Source: Brachypodius melanocephalos
Lineage: Eukaryota; Chordata; Aves; Passeriformes; Pycnonotidae
Assembly (NCBI GenBank): GCA_013398615.1
Contig: VZSR01003807.1
Coordinates: 20,458,554-20,522,553, forward strand
DNA length: 64,000 nucleotides
Direction: 5' to 3'
Shown here: piece after piece, positions 13,201 to 25,000 of the stretch
How the letters are laid out: each line of letters starts with the position of its first letter
Numbering within the stretch: position 1 is the first letter of the stretch
Notes under the pieces: model-generated
The model's input: only the letters and a program-made list of their open reading frames with translations
What the model was told of the DNA's origin: nothing
Databases searched by the model: none
Made by a program: the position numbers and the translations under genes

Positions 13201-15694
13201 TCTCCTTAGTCCAAGAATCTGTTCTGCTGCAAAGAAATGGACATTCCTGATGACATGCTGTTAACACACAAAGAAAAATCTGATCAACTCCCTCCTTCAC
13301 TCCATTTTGCAAATGACCTTCTGCTTGGGAAAGCATTGTGTAAGCAATATATTTTTCCTGGTATAAGGAACATTACTCAAAATGAAAACCCAGCCCTCCC
13401 TTTGAAAGGCTTTGGCCTGTGACATTTCCTTTTAAAAAGCACATGAGTATGCTGATTCTCATCTTATTTATACTCAACCTTTACAACCTTTACAAATATC
13501 AGTGGAATTGCTATGAATTTATACTGCTGTAAATACTTAAACACAGTGCTGAGAACTTATTAGAGCTGATGTTTTAACCCATTAACTTATGAACTATTAA
13601 CATGATGGGCTGGTCCTTAATTTACCATGAGATCAGACCAGCAGACAAGGAGCCAATAGAAGAATAACTATCACTTTTATGCACAATTGCCTGAGCTCTT
13701 CTAATACCTTTTAGCTGTATTTCAGTTGTATTTAGATGTATTTTGGCATTTGGTGACAGGACAAGAGTTTCTCGGGGTCAGTACCACGAAAGACAAATTG
13801 CATCACCAATCAATATTTTTTAATGTAGTAGGCATGTATAAAGCTGTGGGGATTTAAACAGGTGTATCATTCATTACAAAATGTGTTATATATGTTTCTA
13901 CTGAAAATTTTGGGCACAGAACTGTTGCCTATCTTACAAATTGAAACCTAAAAGAAAAGAAGTTGAGAATAATAAATTAGAAGAATTATGACTCAAACAA
14001 ATGAACGAACAGACAAAAAGTCTAACAAAATTAAATTAAAAGTTTTCTCCTAGGTTCAGGAACTTTGGAGCAATTTCCCTATGTAAGTCTAAGTAGCCGA
14101 AATGAAAAGTTAGTTCAAAAGCTTACAGGTTGTAAACGTAACTAGATGACAGAAAAACAACATTAAACATTCACTTCTGAGTAAACCACTTAAAAAGAGA
14201 TATTTTAAGGGTAGTTTATACATTCTTAGTTTCTTACATGATGTAAGTACTAAAATAGAAACTTTCCCAAATGAAATGGAAATAGCATAAACTATCCTAC
14301 TGGCCTTTAAAGGCTTAAGCTATACGACTGTGCTTGTATGTGTTTGGGTGCTTTCTTCTCCAAAAGGTTATCACATGGCAGCCAGAGGCAGCTCAGGGTA
14401 TGGGGTCTACTTCTCTCAGGCTGTCAATCACTTAGCAGCTGCCATTCATCTTAAACATTTGTTTGGATAAAATGATGTCTTCTCTATTTTTTAAACTTTG
14501 TGTAAATAATTTTTTTAGGCAGGACTAGGAAGCACTGAAAAAGGAAAAGCAGTTCCTTAATCCATTGATGTCAGTTACATTACCCTGCGAAGGAAAGAAA
14601 GGAAAGTCAGGAAAGAAAAAAAGCCACTTCTCTACAAGCACAACTGCATTTAGAACAAAATTTTCAATTAGCATTCTGGTCTGCTTCCCTAGCAACTAGG
14701 AGAGAGATTTTACCCCAGGAGCTTCAGAAACCAGATTAACACACAGCAAATAATCCCAGAGGAAACACTTGTAGTGTGGTTGTGTAGGAAAGCTTGGATG
14801 ATCACGGTATTTGGTGTTCGGCATTAGTCTGCATCTGTCTTGAGTGGTTGTTGATAAAACAGCAACAGAATTTCTGTGATGATATGGTAAATGCCACTGG
14901 CATTGTCTGGAAAAATACAACATGAAGGATTAATCTAAACTGATCAAGCAATGAGAAGTCATCTGGGACAATTCAGAGCATAAAAGGTGAGGGTCATTTT
15001 CTTTGAGGATCCTTACTTCTATTTGCACAAACAAGAATCTGAAAATCTGTGCTTGTGGAAATTATTTACAACTGACACTGAATGCAGCTCTAGGTTTCTT
15101 TATGTTTCTGCTTACAACTGTTCAGACCAGCTTTGAGAGAACATGTTTGAAGCCAGAAAATGGAGTTCCATCTAAATAAAAAAAATATAGCACAATTTTG
15201 TCAAAGAAGAAAAGACATCTGAAAATGCAATCAAAAGGTACCGAATAAAAATGCAGGCTTGTTTTGATCTTTGGAGGGAAAATGTATTGATATTTCTTGT
15301 GCAAAAGACTGTTGAGCATTGCATGCTTTAAAAAGTCAAGTTTAAAACAAGCCATTAAAAGTAGTTTTCAGCTTTTTGAATTGACGTTTTGGAACTAGAA
15401 TTTAGAATAGAGTTCTGAAACTCTCCATGAAACATAATTTTTGGTGTACATTTAGTTATTTTTCTGGCCCACACTGAGATATAATGGTCATAGCATATAA
15501 AGCAATTTTACCTTTTGAAAAATTCATGGAGAATAACAGCCAAACTCATAAAAATCTCAGAAATAATTTAGCACATTTAGAAAACTAATGGAACCCTCCA
15601 CAACAATGTCAGTTGAGTCTAACAAGAAAATAAATTCATTTTAATATCCAAAGACATGAGAGACATTTCATTATTTAGAATCACATCTGATTGG

Positions 15695-15708
15695 AAAAAA
15701 AAAAAAAA
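15695..15708 (+). repeat. Short poly-A run (14 A)
   Basis: Fourteen uninterrupted A bases in AT-rich sequence. There is no recognisable retrocopy upstream and no obvious target-site duplication, so I treat it as a simple repeat. Confidence 0.9.
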
Positions 15709-15974
15709 GAAGGTGAAAGCTGCTTGAATGCCTGTCTTTTTACCAGTTATATTAATAAGACAGATATTAAGAATAAAAATAATTGTAATACCAAGAAAAA
15801 AAGATTTCTTTAGTCTAGCATCATGTGTACAATATTAGCCAGTAATGGATGTAGAGAGACATTATGAGGAGACAGTTTTTCTAAAATAGTCTTTTCTCTG
15901 GCTTTCTTTCCAATGCACCATCACTTAGGGACTTGCTGAGGCAGAGGCTGAAGCCTGACTATCAACAGCAAAAG

Positions 15975-16145
15975 CCATGGATAGATCTATTTTCCCTAAA
16001 GACACACAATATTTTTTGGACTCGTTTGTACTGTGGGCCTCCGCAGCATCCTGTGGCCATGAAAGATAATATTTGATAATGTGTTTTAATTAACTAGACT
16101 GCTTTTTCTGGCTCAAGTTTGAGTCCATTTCATCTTGATCCAAAA
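15975..16145 (-). mobile_element. Possible very old CR1/L3-like LINE 3' fragment
   Basis: The words GGCCTCCGCAGCATCCTGTGG (16037-16057), flanked by ATGGATAGATCTATTTT upstream and GAGTCCATTTCATCTTG downstream, occur in the order expected of the 3' region of old amniote CR1 LINEs read antisense. That antisense consensus has a 'tttatc...ttggcctccacaacatcctgtggcaa' type word order. The match is patchy and the rest is heavily diverged, so the assignment is tentative and the boundaries are guesses. Confidence 0.35.
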
Positions 16146-18921
16146 TATTTCAACTGTGGAGGAGGAAGTGTTAGATTTTTTTTTCTGGGGGGTGGCTTGA
16201 TTTTTTAAGAGCTTGCTAAAACAAATAAGGATAGCAAACTAGATTTTTTATTTGTGGATGCTCTCATTGTAGATCAAAAGACTTTTGAAAACATCTAATG
16301 TAAGATTACTTTTAATGAAGACCAGAACAGAAAAGTGAAGCTTTGACTGCAATTGTAGTTCACACCCCACGGTGTATAAGCAGTTATTGGATCACTGGAT
16401 CTTCAAAATTTTAGGGGTAGTGGACCTCAAATATATCCTCTTCAGCTTAGCATAAGATATTGATAGGCACCAGACTTTACTATTGCTATTCCAATACAGC
16501 AATGTGCAATCCGCTTATGTAGGGGTTACACATACCTACAAAAGATACAAAGAAAGGACCGAAAAAATGAAATTGTCTCAAACTGTTCATATAAAGGAGG
16601 AAAACTCAACCAATTCCATGGCCCTTTCTAGGACTTCAGAAACAGTAGGGAAGCTTCACTCAAACAATTTTTATAATTCCAGCGAGAAAAGAGAGAAGAA
16701 TTAGAGAGAAGGTAGATATTCTTGCAAAGATTTTTAATTCTTTTAAAAAATAAAATTTTGCAGAACGTACACTCGTTATATAAAAGAGCAATTTCCAATG
16801 CAGCACTAGCCAGCCCTGCTGTAGCTGGAATTTGTCCTCTTTGGATTTGGTTTTGGTTTTTTGGTTTTTTCTCCATGATGGCTGCCAAATGATATTGTAC
16901 TATAGCAGGTCAACCTTTCCTTTTGTACCACCAGATATAAAAATTAAACTGAGGATGCTGTCAATCCCCTCTCAGTGTCAGGACAGGAGCAAACCCAAGA
17001 CAAATCTAAGGGACATGATATGCCAGAGGAGGACACACAAACTGGATCTGACAGATATAAAACATGCTTATGTGGTGTCAGCAGGTAAAACCACTGCTGA
17101 GCCCTTGCCGTCAGCAGGCAGGCTTTCCTTAGGAAAGACTCTTTTGGGGACTAGGCCAGGACCTCATCATCTAAGTCCTCTCTCTTTTTCATGGGAGTAC
17201 TAGCAAGCTTTAGGATACCAATCCTAGTCTTCCACGATGGTAAGAATTTTACATGCTTTCATGCAGGATCTTAATAAAGTTCTGTTGTCCACATCCTTTA
17301 CTTCCAGCAGCAGACCTGCAATGATGAAGTAGTGATAACCACTTTCTATCTTAGTAAATGAGATACATAGAGATTTGCTCTGGCCACTGGTCTTTGGAGG
17401 ACTGGTGAGAAAACATGAGATGGACTCAAGCAGTGCAATTACCCAAAGACCTATTGTCTAACTCCTCTGAAAGAACCTGGAACAGCATCTGGTCTGCATC
17501 TCTTCTCCCTGCCTCTCTGTGGCCAAGGTATAAAATCTCTGAATGCAAAAATTCATGCTTGGAAAAATCAGTGCAAAACAAATCCACCTCATAGTCAAAG
17601 GTCACTGTGCAACAGAAAGGACACGGAGACATTTAAAATTTCCTCTTATTCCAGCAACGTTGAGAAAGGGACTTCTGCAGTCTGTTTGCCCATCCAGCCA
17701 CATTCCACCCAAATAACACTGGAACACAATTGCTCATTTCAAGCAAACACAGTGAAGGGACAGAAATTTTAACCAAAAAAGTTCTTTGGTTTCATGTAGG
17801 CCAGAAACTGACTTGCAAAGCACATGCACATTTGAGTTCAACTAGGAGCAGCTTCTGTGAAATTCCAGGCAGACAGTTTAGAAGGTGAGAAGGAAGCCAG
17901 ATTAAAGAGTGTGGAGAAGAGAGACAGGAATTAGGGTAAAGCTGGAGGCAAGGGCGAGCATAGAAAAGACCTCAGAGTAATAACTCATCAAAGTGGAAAA
18001 GACAGATTCAGAGAGATTACTGTGGTGCAAAGGGAAGGAGATACACTTCCACGGCAGAATAGACTTCACTTGTTCAGCTATTTGTGGAATAACATGTCAT
18101 ATTTATGGTGCTTTGGAGTGGAGATGAAGCATTCAGTCCAAGTTTGGAATGGATGTGTGAATCAGGAACAAATGGAGTTCACAGTCCAGAGAAGGAATAT
18201 CCTCAGAGCATCCCCAGAAATTTTATTACAGGCATCTTTCAAAGAGAAGAGTGGAGAAAACTGTCTCTTTGGCTCCTTCTGTCTGAAGACATATTCTCCT
18301 ACTTTCCATTTAGCTCATCATTTTTGCAGAAATAACATTGAGCTAAACCAGGCCCTTGCATTTGCTGTTTCCAGCTCCCTCTATTCAAAATGCAACTGCA
18401 AGAGTAGCAATCTGCAATTAAATTTAGCACCTTTTAAATATTTCATTTCTTTTTTATAGGTCTTATATGCAATAATTGGCAGAACAACTCACTTGAAAAT
18501 TTGTAATGCCAAAGGAAAACATTCAATATCTTTCCATTCAATACCCTGAGTATTTTCTCACTCCAGGGTGTAAAAACATTTGTTCTTGATTCACACAGTC
18601 ATTCCAAATCCTTGCCAAATTATGCAAAGAGCAGTCAGATTTAATGGTGCAAGCGTCTTATTCCTTATTATGGGACTTGGACAAATAAAAGCAATACATT
18701 GTAAAAATAGGTTCTGAAGCTACTGCCAAAAGTCATCACAAAAAGATGTTTTTATAGTATTCTGTCCTGTCTCCATGGCCTCTCCCAGATCTCAAGTCTC
18801 CTTAGGGTCTGAATTTATTCTGCAGTGCACCTGTAAAATACAACCGATAACCACTATTTTAATTTCATATATACAAAAACACTCCTCTCCCAAAGGCTAC
18901 AGCCTCAGTTCAGTAATGTAC
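16146..18921. other. Non-coding unique sequence
   Basis: Frames of 123 codons (16832-17203, plus) and 145 codons (18022-18459, plus) are present but unrecognisable. The second is accompanied by another open plus-strand frame inside it (18105-18335). A motif reading AATAAAGTTCTGTTGTCC near 17273 could be a chance polyadenylation-like signal. No transposon is recognised. Confidence 0.6.
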
Positions 18922-19000
18922 TCATAGAATCATAGAATATCCTGTGTTGGAAGGATCATCTAGTCCAACTTCTGTCCCTGCACAAGACAAACTCAGCAAT
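18922..19000 (-). mobile_element. CR1 LINE 3' tail, minus orientation
   Basis: The segment begins with TCATAGAATCATAGAATATC and continues GTTGGAAGGATCATCTAGTC, then a 'ccaacttctgtccctgcacaa' type sequence. Read on the minus strand this is the 3' terminal region of an avian CR1 LINE, with the 8-bp-type terminal repeat at the left end. CR1 copies are normally 5'-truncated, which explains the short length. The right boundary is uncertain. Confidence 0.85.
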
Positions 19001-19115
19001 TACTCACTAAGCCAGTTACTTGATTTTAAGTACAGATAGTCACAAAATTTTGTGCTTTAAGGTCCTTGTGAACCAAAGTCTCAGTACCATTCCTCTGCTG
19101 TCACAGAAAAATGTG

Positions 19116-19135
19116 TGCCATGCCATGCCATGCCA
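19116..19135. repeat. (TGCCA)4 microsatellite
   Basis: Four exact head-to-tail copies of TGCCA. Confidence 0.9.
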
Positions 19136-19204
19136 GAAATGAAGCATATATCCACTTGCCTGGACACATGTAGAACCTTGGAGATAACTTAATTTTTGGT
19201 TCAG

Positions 19205-19265
19205 AGTGAAATAAAAAAACCAAAACAAACTAACAAACAAACAAAACCACCTCCAACAACAAAAA
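19205..19265 (+). repeat. (CAAA)n-like low complexity
   Basis: The stretch is rich in CAAA and AACAAA words (CAAACTAACAAACAAACAAA) and lies immediately left of the reverse-transcriptase fragment. It may be decayed microsatellite sequence that arose after insertion. Confidence 0.7.
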
Positions 19266-19309
19266 CCCAATTGTTTCTGAATTTTGTTTTGCTGGGTTGT
19301 TTTCTGCTT

Positions 19310-19500
19310 GGTATCCCTTCCAGCCCTGTGTCCAAGTATTTATTAAGATGTTGAAGAGCACAGCGCCTAAGACAGAGCCCTGGGGAACCCCACTAGTGAC
19401 AGGTCCCCAGTCTGAAGTCACCCCATTCACTGTGACCTTTGAGCCAGTTGCCCCCTCAGTGCATGATGTGTTCATCCAGCTGAATGCTGAACATTTTGCT
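19310..19500 (-). pseudogene. CR1 LINE reverse-transcriptase fragment
   Basis: The minus-strand frame spanning 19230-19607 contains the peptide PVTSGVPQGSVLG, with GVPQGSVLG encoded by 19365-19391, followed by AVLFNILIN. This is the conserved reverse-transcriptase motif block of CR1-clade LINEs, preceded by V-NGV as in other CR1 copies. Downstream of ILIN the frame loses the expected D-L and the FADD catalytic block: the nucleotide sequence continues into (CAAA)-type low complexity toward 19205. The piece is therefore a short dead fragment of ORF2. It encodes part of the palm region only and has no function of its own. The plus-strand frame at 19297-19551 is its antisense shadow. Confidence 0.85.
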
Positions 19501-19779
19501 TCACACCATGGACAAAGCATCTTTGACTGTCCTGCCTGCTTGACCAGGTAATCATTTACAGCTGTGTATCTTGAAATTGATTCCATCTCAAGATCAGAGT
19601 GAGACATGATCTGTAACTGAGCATAGAAGACTCAAAGACTCATCATGTCCTTCCTCCTAACCCATGCTTCATGATACTACAAAATGCTTGTTGCTGGCCT
19701 CAGAAAATCAAGCAGAATATTTCAAGAATCTGGTAATAAACAAGTTTGGGAAACTCCTCCCTAAGTCTGAACAAGAAGA

Positions 19780-20042
19780 NNNNNNNNNNNNNNNNNNNNN
19801 NNNNNNNNNNNNNNNNNNNNNNNNNNNNNNNNNNNNNNNNNNNNNNNNNNNNNNNNNNNNNNNNNNNNNNNNNNNNNNNNNNNNNNNNNNNNNNNNNNNN
19901 NNNNNNNNNNNNNNNNNNNNNNNNNNNNNNNNNNNNNNNNNNNNNNNNNNNNNNNNNNNNNNNNNNNNNNNNNNNNNNNNNNNNNNNNNNNNNNNNNNNN
20001 NNNNNNNNNNNNNNNNNNNNNNNNNNNNNNNNNNNNNNNNNN
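19780..20042. other. Assembly gap (263 N)
   Basis: 263 unresolved bases. The right edge is a (TTCC)n microsatellite, so the gap probably spans an expanded polypyrimidine repeat that reads could not bridge. All frames that appear to cross it are artefacts. Confidence 0.98.
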
Positions 20043-20079
20043 TCCTTCCTTCCTTCCTTCCTTCCTTCCTTCCTTCCTT
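20043..20079. repeat. (TTCC)n microsatellite at gap edge
   Basis: About nine pure copies of TTCC directly abut the gap. The true array is probably longer and partly inside the N run. Confidence 0.95.
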
Positions 20080-21868
20080 TTTTCAACATCTTTACAAGCA
20101 CAGGATTTGAATTCTGACATTAGAAATGCACTTCAGACCACAACTGTACTGTTCATTAAACGAATATCACCAGCTTTCAGCCATTTCACAGTCTTTCTTC
20201 CCAACCTGTAGTCATTTTTGTTGGCAGAGATACCTTTGCAAAATTTGATATGTAATAAAAGTTAAAATAAGGATATTTTTCAGTTTCCACTTGAGTGTGT
20301 CAGGAAACTGGGGCTGAAAGATTTATAGTTTTGGGTACAAAACCTAGTTAGGAATTAAATAAAGCAGCACTCTTTGTCCCCAGAAGAAAAAAAACCCACA
20401 GTGTTGCAGTCAAGAGGATTTTTTTCCATCTACTTCTATGAGAAGATGATGGTCAGATTTCAAGATGTAAATGGAAAGGGGAAAAACTCTGACTAACTCT
20501 GACTAACTGCTTTTGATGAGAAGGGAGGCACTTCCCAAAGTCATAGAAATTTATTTGCCTTGATTAATAGAGGTGCAGTATCCCCTGTCAGGCATCAACA
20601 CAACAACATCATTTGCAATCCTTCTCCAAATAATCCCTGCATGCAATAACAACGAAAGGGCTGTTGAGAGTGGTAGTCCTGGAATATTCTTTGTCTTTAA
20701 ACAGAAAGATCACCAGAGGTAAGCACCCTCTCTTCCTTTGGCTGATGTGAACTATATATATAAAAAAAAACCAAACCTCTATACTTGGCCTTAACGGATC
20801 TACAGAAACATTGGAATACTTTTGAATTAAATTTATAGTTCCCCAACCCAGGACAGTCAATGCAGTGAATATATCCAAGACTTAGTCCTAAATTAGGATT
20901 TCCCAAACAAAAATCAAATCTTGCACAGTCCTATGTTCTCTCTGAGTAATTGTATATCACATGAGACAATGAACAATTGGGGATTTGGGGCAAGTTATAT
21001 TAACAGGTTTTCTTTCTCAACCTCTTAACACGGGACATCTTTTTTTCTTACTTACAAATGCTAAGAGTGCTGTTGGTTACATTGCTCAAGTTTTTCCTTT
21101 CCAAGCAGACAGCACGCTTTACTTTTTGACCCTTTTCCACCCTCCTGTCCTCAGCTCTAGTGCTATAGTATGATATTGGCTTTGCTTCTCAAAAGAGGAG
21201 AGAGAGAAAGAGAGAGAGGAAAGTATTTTTCCCTAAAATAATAGCTCCCCTTTTGGCAACAAACAAAGGAGAGAAAAAGTACATCCAGAGAAACTGAACT
21301 CTTTAGAAGTGCTTTTTCTGCTGTTTGATGACACAGGCATGAAGCCAAAATTCACCCATTGTACTTCATGCTCAGAATTTCTTCACACAGCTCTAAATTG
21401 CTGACAGCTCTTTAGCTACAGCCATGCTACCGGGCGCCATTATAATAGTTCGCCATACCATTATGATGTGTCAGTGTTTATGACCTGTATCCCAAAACTG
21501 GATGACACTCAAATCTATTGACTGCCTATAAATCACTTTTTGGAAAAGATTTAAAGCTCTGAGATTGCAAGTAGAATTGCTATTGCTCGAGTGGCCCCAT
21601 CTAATCTTTTTTTCATTGAAAACAAAGAAAGGTTATGGGATCATAAAGCCCATGTGGAACAAAACACAGGAAAATACTTATTGTTCTCATATAGAGGAAC
21701 ACACATAATACCCGCAGTTGTGTGAAGGCCCAGAGGGCTTTTTTTATAGGTTCATGGATGAATTTTTTATTGCTACTGAATAAAGTGTTCTTGACATAAG
21801 TATTTGACCTCTAACGCTAGCAAGATTTCCTCTTGGTGGCCATTAGAATATAAATCCTACTGCATTAG
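20080..21868. other. Non-coding sequence with a candidate conserved element
   Basis: No gene or transposon is recognised. A 10-bp duplication (CTCTGACTAA) lies near 20487-20506 and a GA-rich run at about 21193-21222. The segment at about 21410-21660 looks non-random and is discussed as a possible regulatory element. Confidence 0.55.
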
Positions 21869-22036
21869 ATCACAGAATCATAGAATCACAGAATATGCTG
21901 AGTTGGAAGGGACCCATCAGGGTCATGGAGTTCAATCCCTGGCCCTGAACAGGACACTCCAGGAATCACACCATGTGCCTGAGGGCATTATCCAAACGCC
22001 CCTTGAGCCCAGTGAGTTGGGGGGATTTCACTTACC
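21869..22036 (-). mobile_element. CR1 LINE 3' region, minus orientation
   Basis: The segment opens with the terminal-repeat series CACAGAATCATAGAATCACA, then GAGTTGGAAGGGACCCATCA. It continues with the recognisable 'cctggccctgaacaggacactccaggaatcacaccatgtgcctgag' type sequence of avian CR1 3' regions. Read on the minus strand it ends in the CR1 octamers. It is 5'-truncated to under 200 bp. Its terminal 60 bp closely resemble the tail of the SINE at 47694, so both belong to the same 3'-end type. Confidence 0.9.
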
Positions 22037-25000
22037 TCAGCCTTGAAAAACTTGAAGGCATCCTGAGAAGAGCAATCTTCTTCACAATCAGGGATAAAAA
22101 TGACCAAAAGTGGGACAGCAGGAAAAGCAGAGCAAGGGCTTCTAGGTCTTCAGTTAACTTGGTTGAGTAATGACTGTTTCTATAGTCAGGCAAGGAGGAG
22201 AATAATGCGTACCCCTGAGATAACCTCTTCCTCCTCAGCCCAAGCCTACCTACTTGCATAGAACTAAGCACAACTAGTCCTTTGAAGAAAGGATCAAAAT
22301 GCTGTTTATTTTTATTGTGGATGTCCTCTGAGGATTTCAGTAGTAACATTTAGCTTCAGCTGACAGTTAAATGTGAAAGATAGCCTCTTTGTTATCCTAG
22401 AGAAAGCCTTTATTTATGTCATTCTTCTTTTTTTTTATTTTTTTTTGTAAACTTGGTATCTCTGTTCAGCTCACCAAAGCTTCTGAGGACTTTTAATTAA
22501 ATCATATAACTGATTGGACTAAAAGGCATTTGTTTCAGTTTTGCTGCGCCTTTTTCAGAAGAATTAACTATAGGTCCTGGCTTAGCAGAAAATTGTCTCC
22601 TGATATTTTTCTGAGTCTTTCTTGTGTTTTCTGCACACCTCTGGCTCTCTGACACTTTCCATTTCTAAGATCGGGTCACATCTGAGACATCCCTTTTCCT
22701 CCTCTACCTTCCCAGGGATATTCAGCGATCCTGTGGCAAATAAGACAGAAAGCCAGGAAAAATACAACATTATTAGCAACAAAGCGTTATCAGAACTTCA
22801 GTCCAATGAGTCCTAACAAGTTCTGTGCCTTTGGTTCCATTTTTCAATTATAACAGTTGTTAAGTCACACCCCTCTGAGTTATTTTGGTAATAAATCACT
22901 TTGTCCATTTGGAAGGTTCCCACTCCGTTCTGGGAAGCACTTCCAGCGGCTGTCAGGAGCCCGCACCCTGTTTATGAGAAAGTCCCTCTGTACAGCAGAA
23001 AACACACTCAGACCATGGAGCCGCCATTGTGACTCTTTCTGTACAAAATTCACTCTGGTTTCAGTGGAAAATTATTCTAAAAGCTCAGAGGAAATGCCAG
23101 GCAAGAGGCAGAAGATGTACGTTTCTGCCTTTCTGCTGACCAAAGGCCGGGGTACCCACAGCATCTGCTTACAGGCAGCATCTGGCATTTCTTTGAGGAA
23201 AGTCCCTCACTCTCAGCCACCATATTGATGTTCAGTATATGTGAAACAGCTCAAGTTAACATGGCTTTCAAATGACTGCACCGTGCGACCTCCAGCTTGC
23301 AAATTAATTGTTTGAAAAGGTAGAGAAAACTGGCTCCTGGTTCCTTACTCCTTCACCAGGATCTTTCCTTTCACCTTGACTGTGTCAGAGAGAATGTGCT
23401 CTGCTGACCCTCTACATGCCTGTTCTGCAGGTAGAGAACTAAAGCCACACTGTTCTTACAAGGGTCTGCTCTCTTCCTGCACATGCTTCCTCTAGTAACT
23501 GGGACACATTGGTGAGTCTTGCCCTGTTTCTTCAGAAATAGGAACAGGAATAAAACCATGAAGTTTACAACCTTGAAAGATACACAATCAGTACCTAGCA
23601 ATCACTTTTTCATTGAGCAGAAAGTAGACATCAAGTTAATGAAAACAAAAGATAAGCTGAAAGAGTGGGGCCAGCTGGAAGAACTACAGAAACCACATCT
23701 ACTCACGGCAGCTACAACTGGCAAATACCTGATGGCACTCTGGACCATGGATTTCTGCGGGGGCGCAGTGTATGATGTCCTTCAGAAAGATTTAAATGTA
23801 GGGAATCTAACTCTTCAGGCATGAAGGATGAAGCTAACTAATGATGATGTAGTTAAATACTGAATCTGAACTTAAAATAATTTCTTTATAAATACAGTAT
23901 TCATACCTAATCTAAAAATACAGGACAAAGGATACTGAACACGGGAAAATGCCATCTACTCATACACCTAACATGGAAACAGCAGAGAGACTGAGCAAGC
24001 CTGACCTGGTCCAAAAGAAACAGCCATTTTCAGAGGGTTTCTAACCTTAGCAGAGAGCACTGCAGGCCTCTAAAATAGCTGCAGGGATGTATATGAAGAA
24101 CAATATGCCGTGTCATGGCTGGCTGGTGAGAACAAGGCAGAGGAGAGTTTGCAATGGAGCGAGTGACGAAGATGGATTGATCCGAGTGATGTTTAAATTT
24201 GGTTTGTTATGGGGCTGCGACTGACAATGTTGCAAGCTGCTCACCTCCCAGAGAGATAGGCATGTGGGCCATTCTTTGATTTCATAAATCATTCAGGAAC
24301 ATACCCAGAGCATTGACCTTTTATGGGGAGGGAGCTCAGGGCATCCAGCATAATTTAACACCGGCATGTCGGATGGTGTCCAGCACAGTTTAACACTCCT
24401 TAACCTCTGCCTCATTAGACATCTGTCCTGTCATTTATCTTTCTGTTTATTTTTCAAGTGATATATTATTGGTAATAACTAAGGAATGGGCACTGATGTT
24501 ACTCTCTATGGAGCTGCCATTAGTCAGCTGGAAGTCAGGCCAGCATCTCTCTGAAACTGGTACACAGAATAACTTTTAAAGGATTTCAGATATTCTTTGC
24601 CAAGCAATTTCCTCCTGGCATGGGCAGCTAGCACCCCTATTATATGATCTTTTATTTATTTTTGCTCTTTCCAGACCAGATTTTAGGAGTTTTCAAAACC
24701 AGCAAATATTATTACTGTTGGTAATAAGACCTGAACTTTATTTCAGCAGAAATTTCATCCTGTCTGTGACAACCATGGCTAAATAAGAAGCCAGCAGGGA
24801 AATGGCAGGGTCTTCAATTTCAACCACACATATATACATACTTTAATATAGAGACAAATACATATACACACACAAACACACATGCTCACTCTTCCTTCAT
24901 TCTCAGGTCATGGGCATAATGGCAGATATTTAGACTCATTGCTAAATAAAAATAATTTAGCACATTTATAATTGACTGAATATTTGAGATTTTATTTATG

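Larger units (their letters stand above)
8761..15974. other. Non-coding AT-rich unique sequence
   Basis: No gene is supportable. The longest frame is 124 codons (10750-11124, minus) and overlaps open frames on the other strand. The stretch contains the small repeats listed separately and a possible constrained segment near 14340-14500. I recognise no transposon. Confidence 0.65.

Noticed and set aside
17260..17300. AATAAAGTTCTG-type signal as the R region of an LTR
   Set aside because: No paired LTR, no primer-binding site and no retroviral coding similarity nearby.
18022..18459. 145-codon plus-strand frame
   Set aside because: No recognisable domain, a second open frame lies inside it, and composition is like the surrounding non-coding DNA.
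19664..20120. Frames of 119-148 codons across the gap
   Set aside because: Most of their length is N. They are artefacts of translating an assembly gap and a tetranucleotide repeat.
22857..23228. 123-codon plus-strand frame
   Set aside because: No recognised protein similarity. It may be a GC-richer conserved segment, but there is no evidence of coding.
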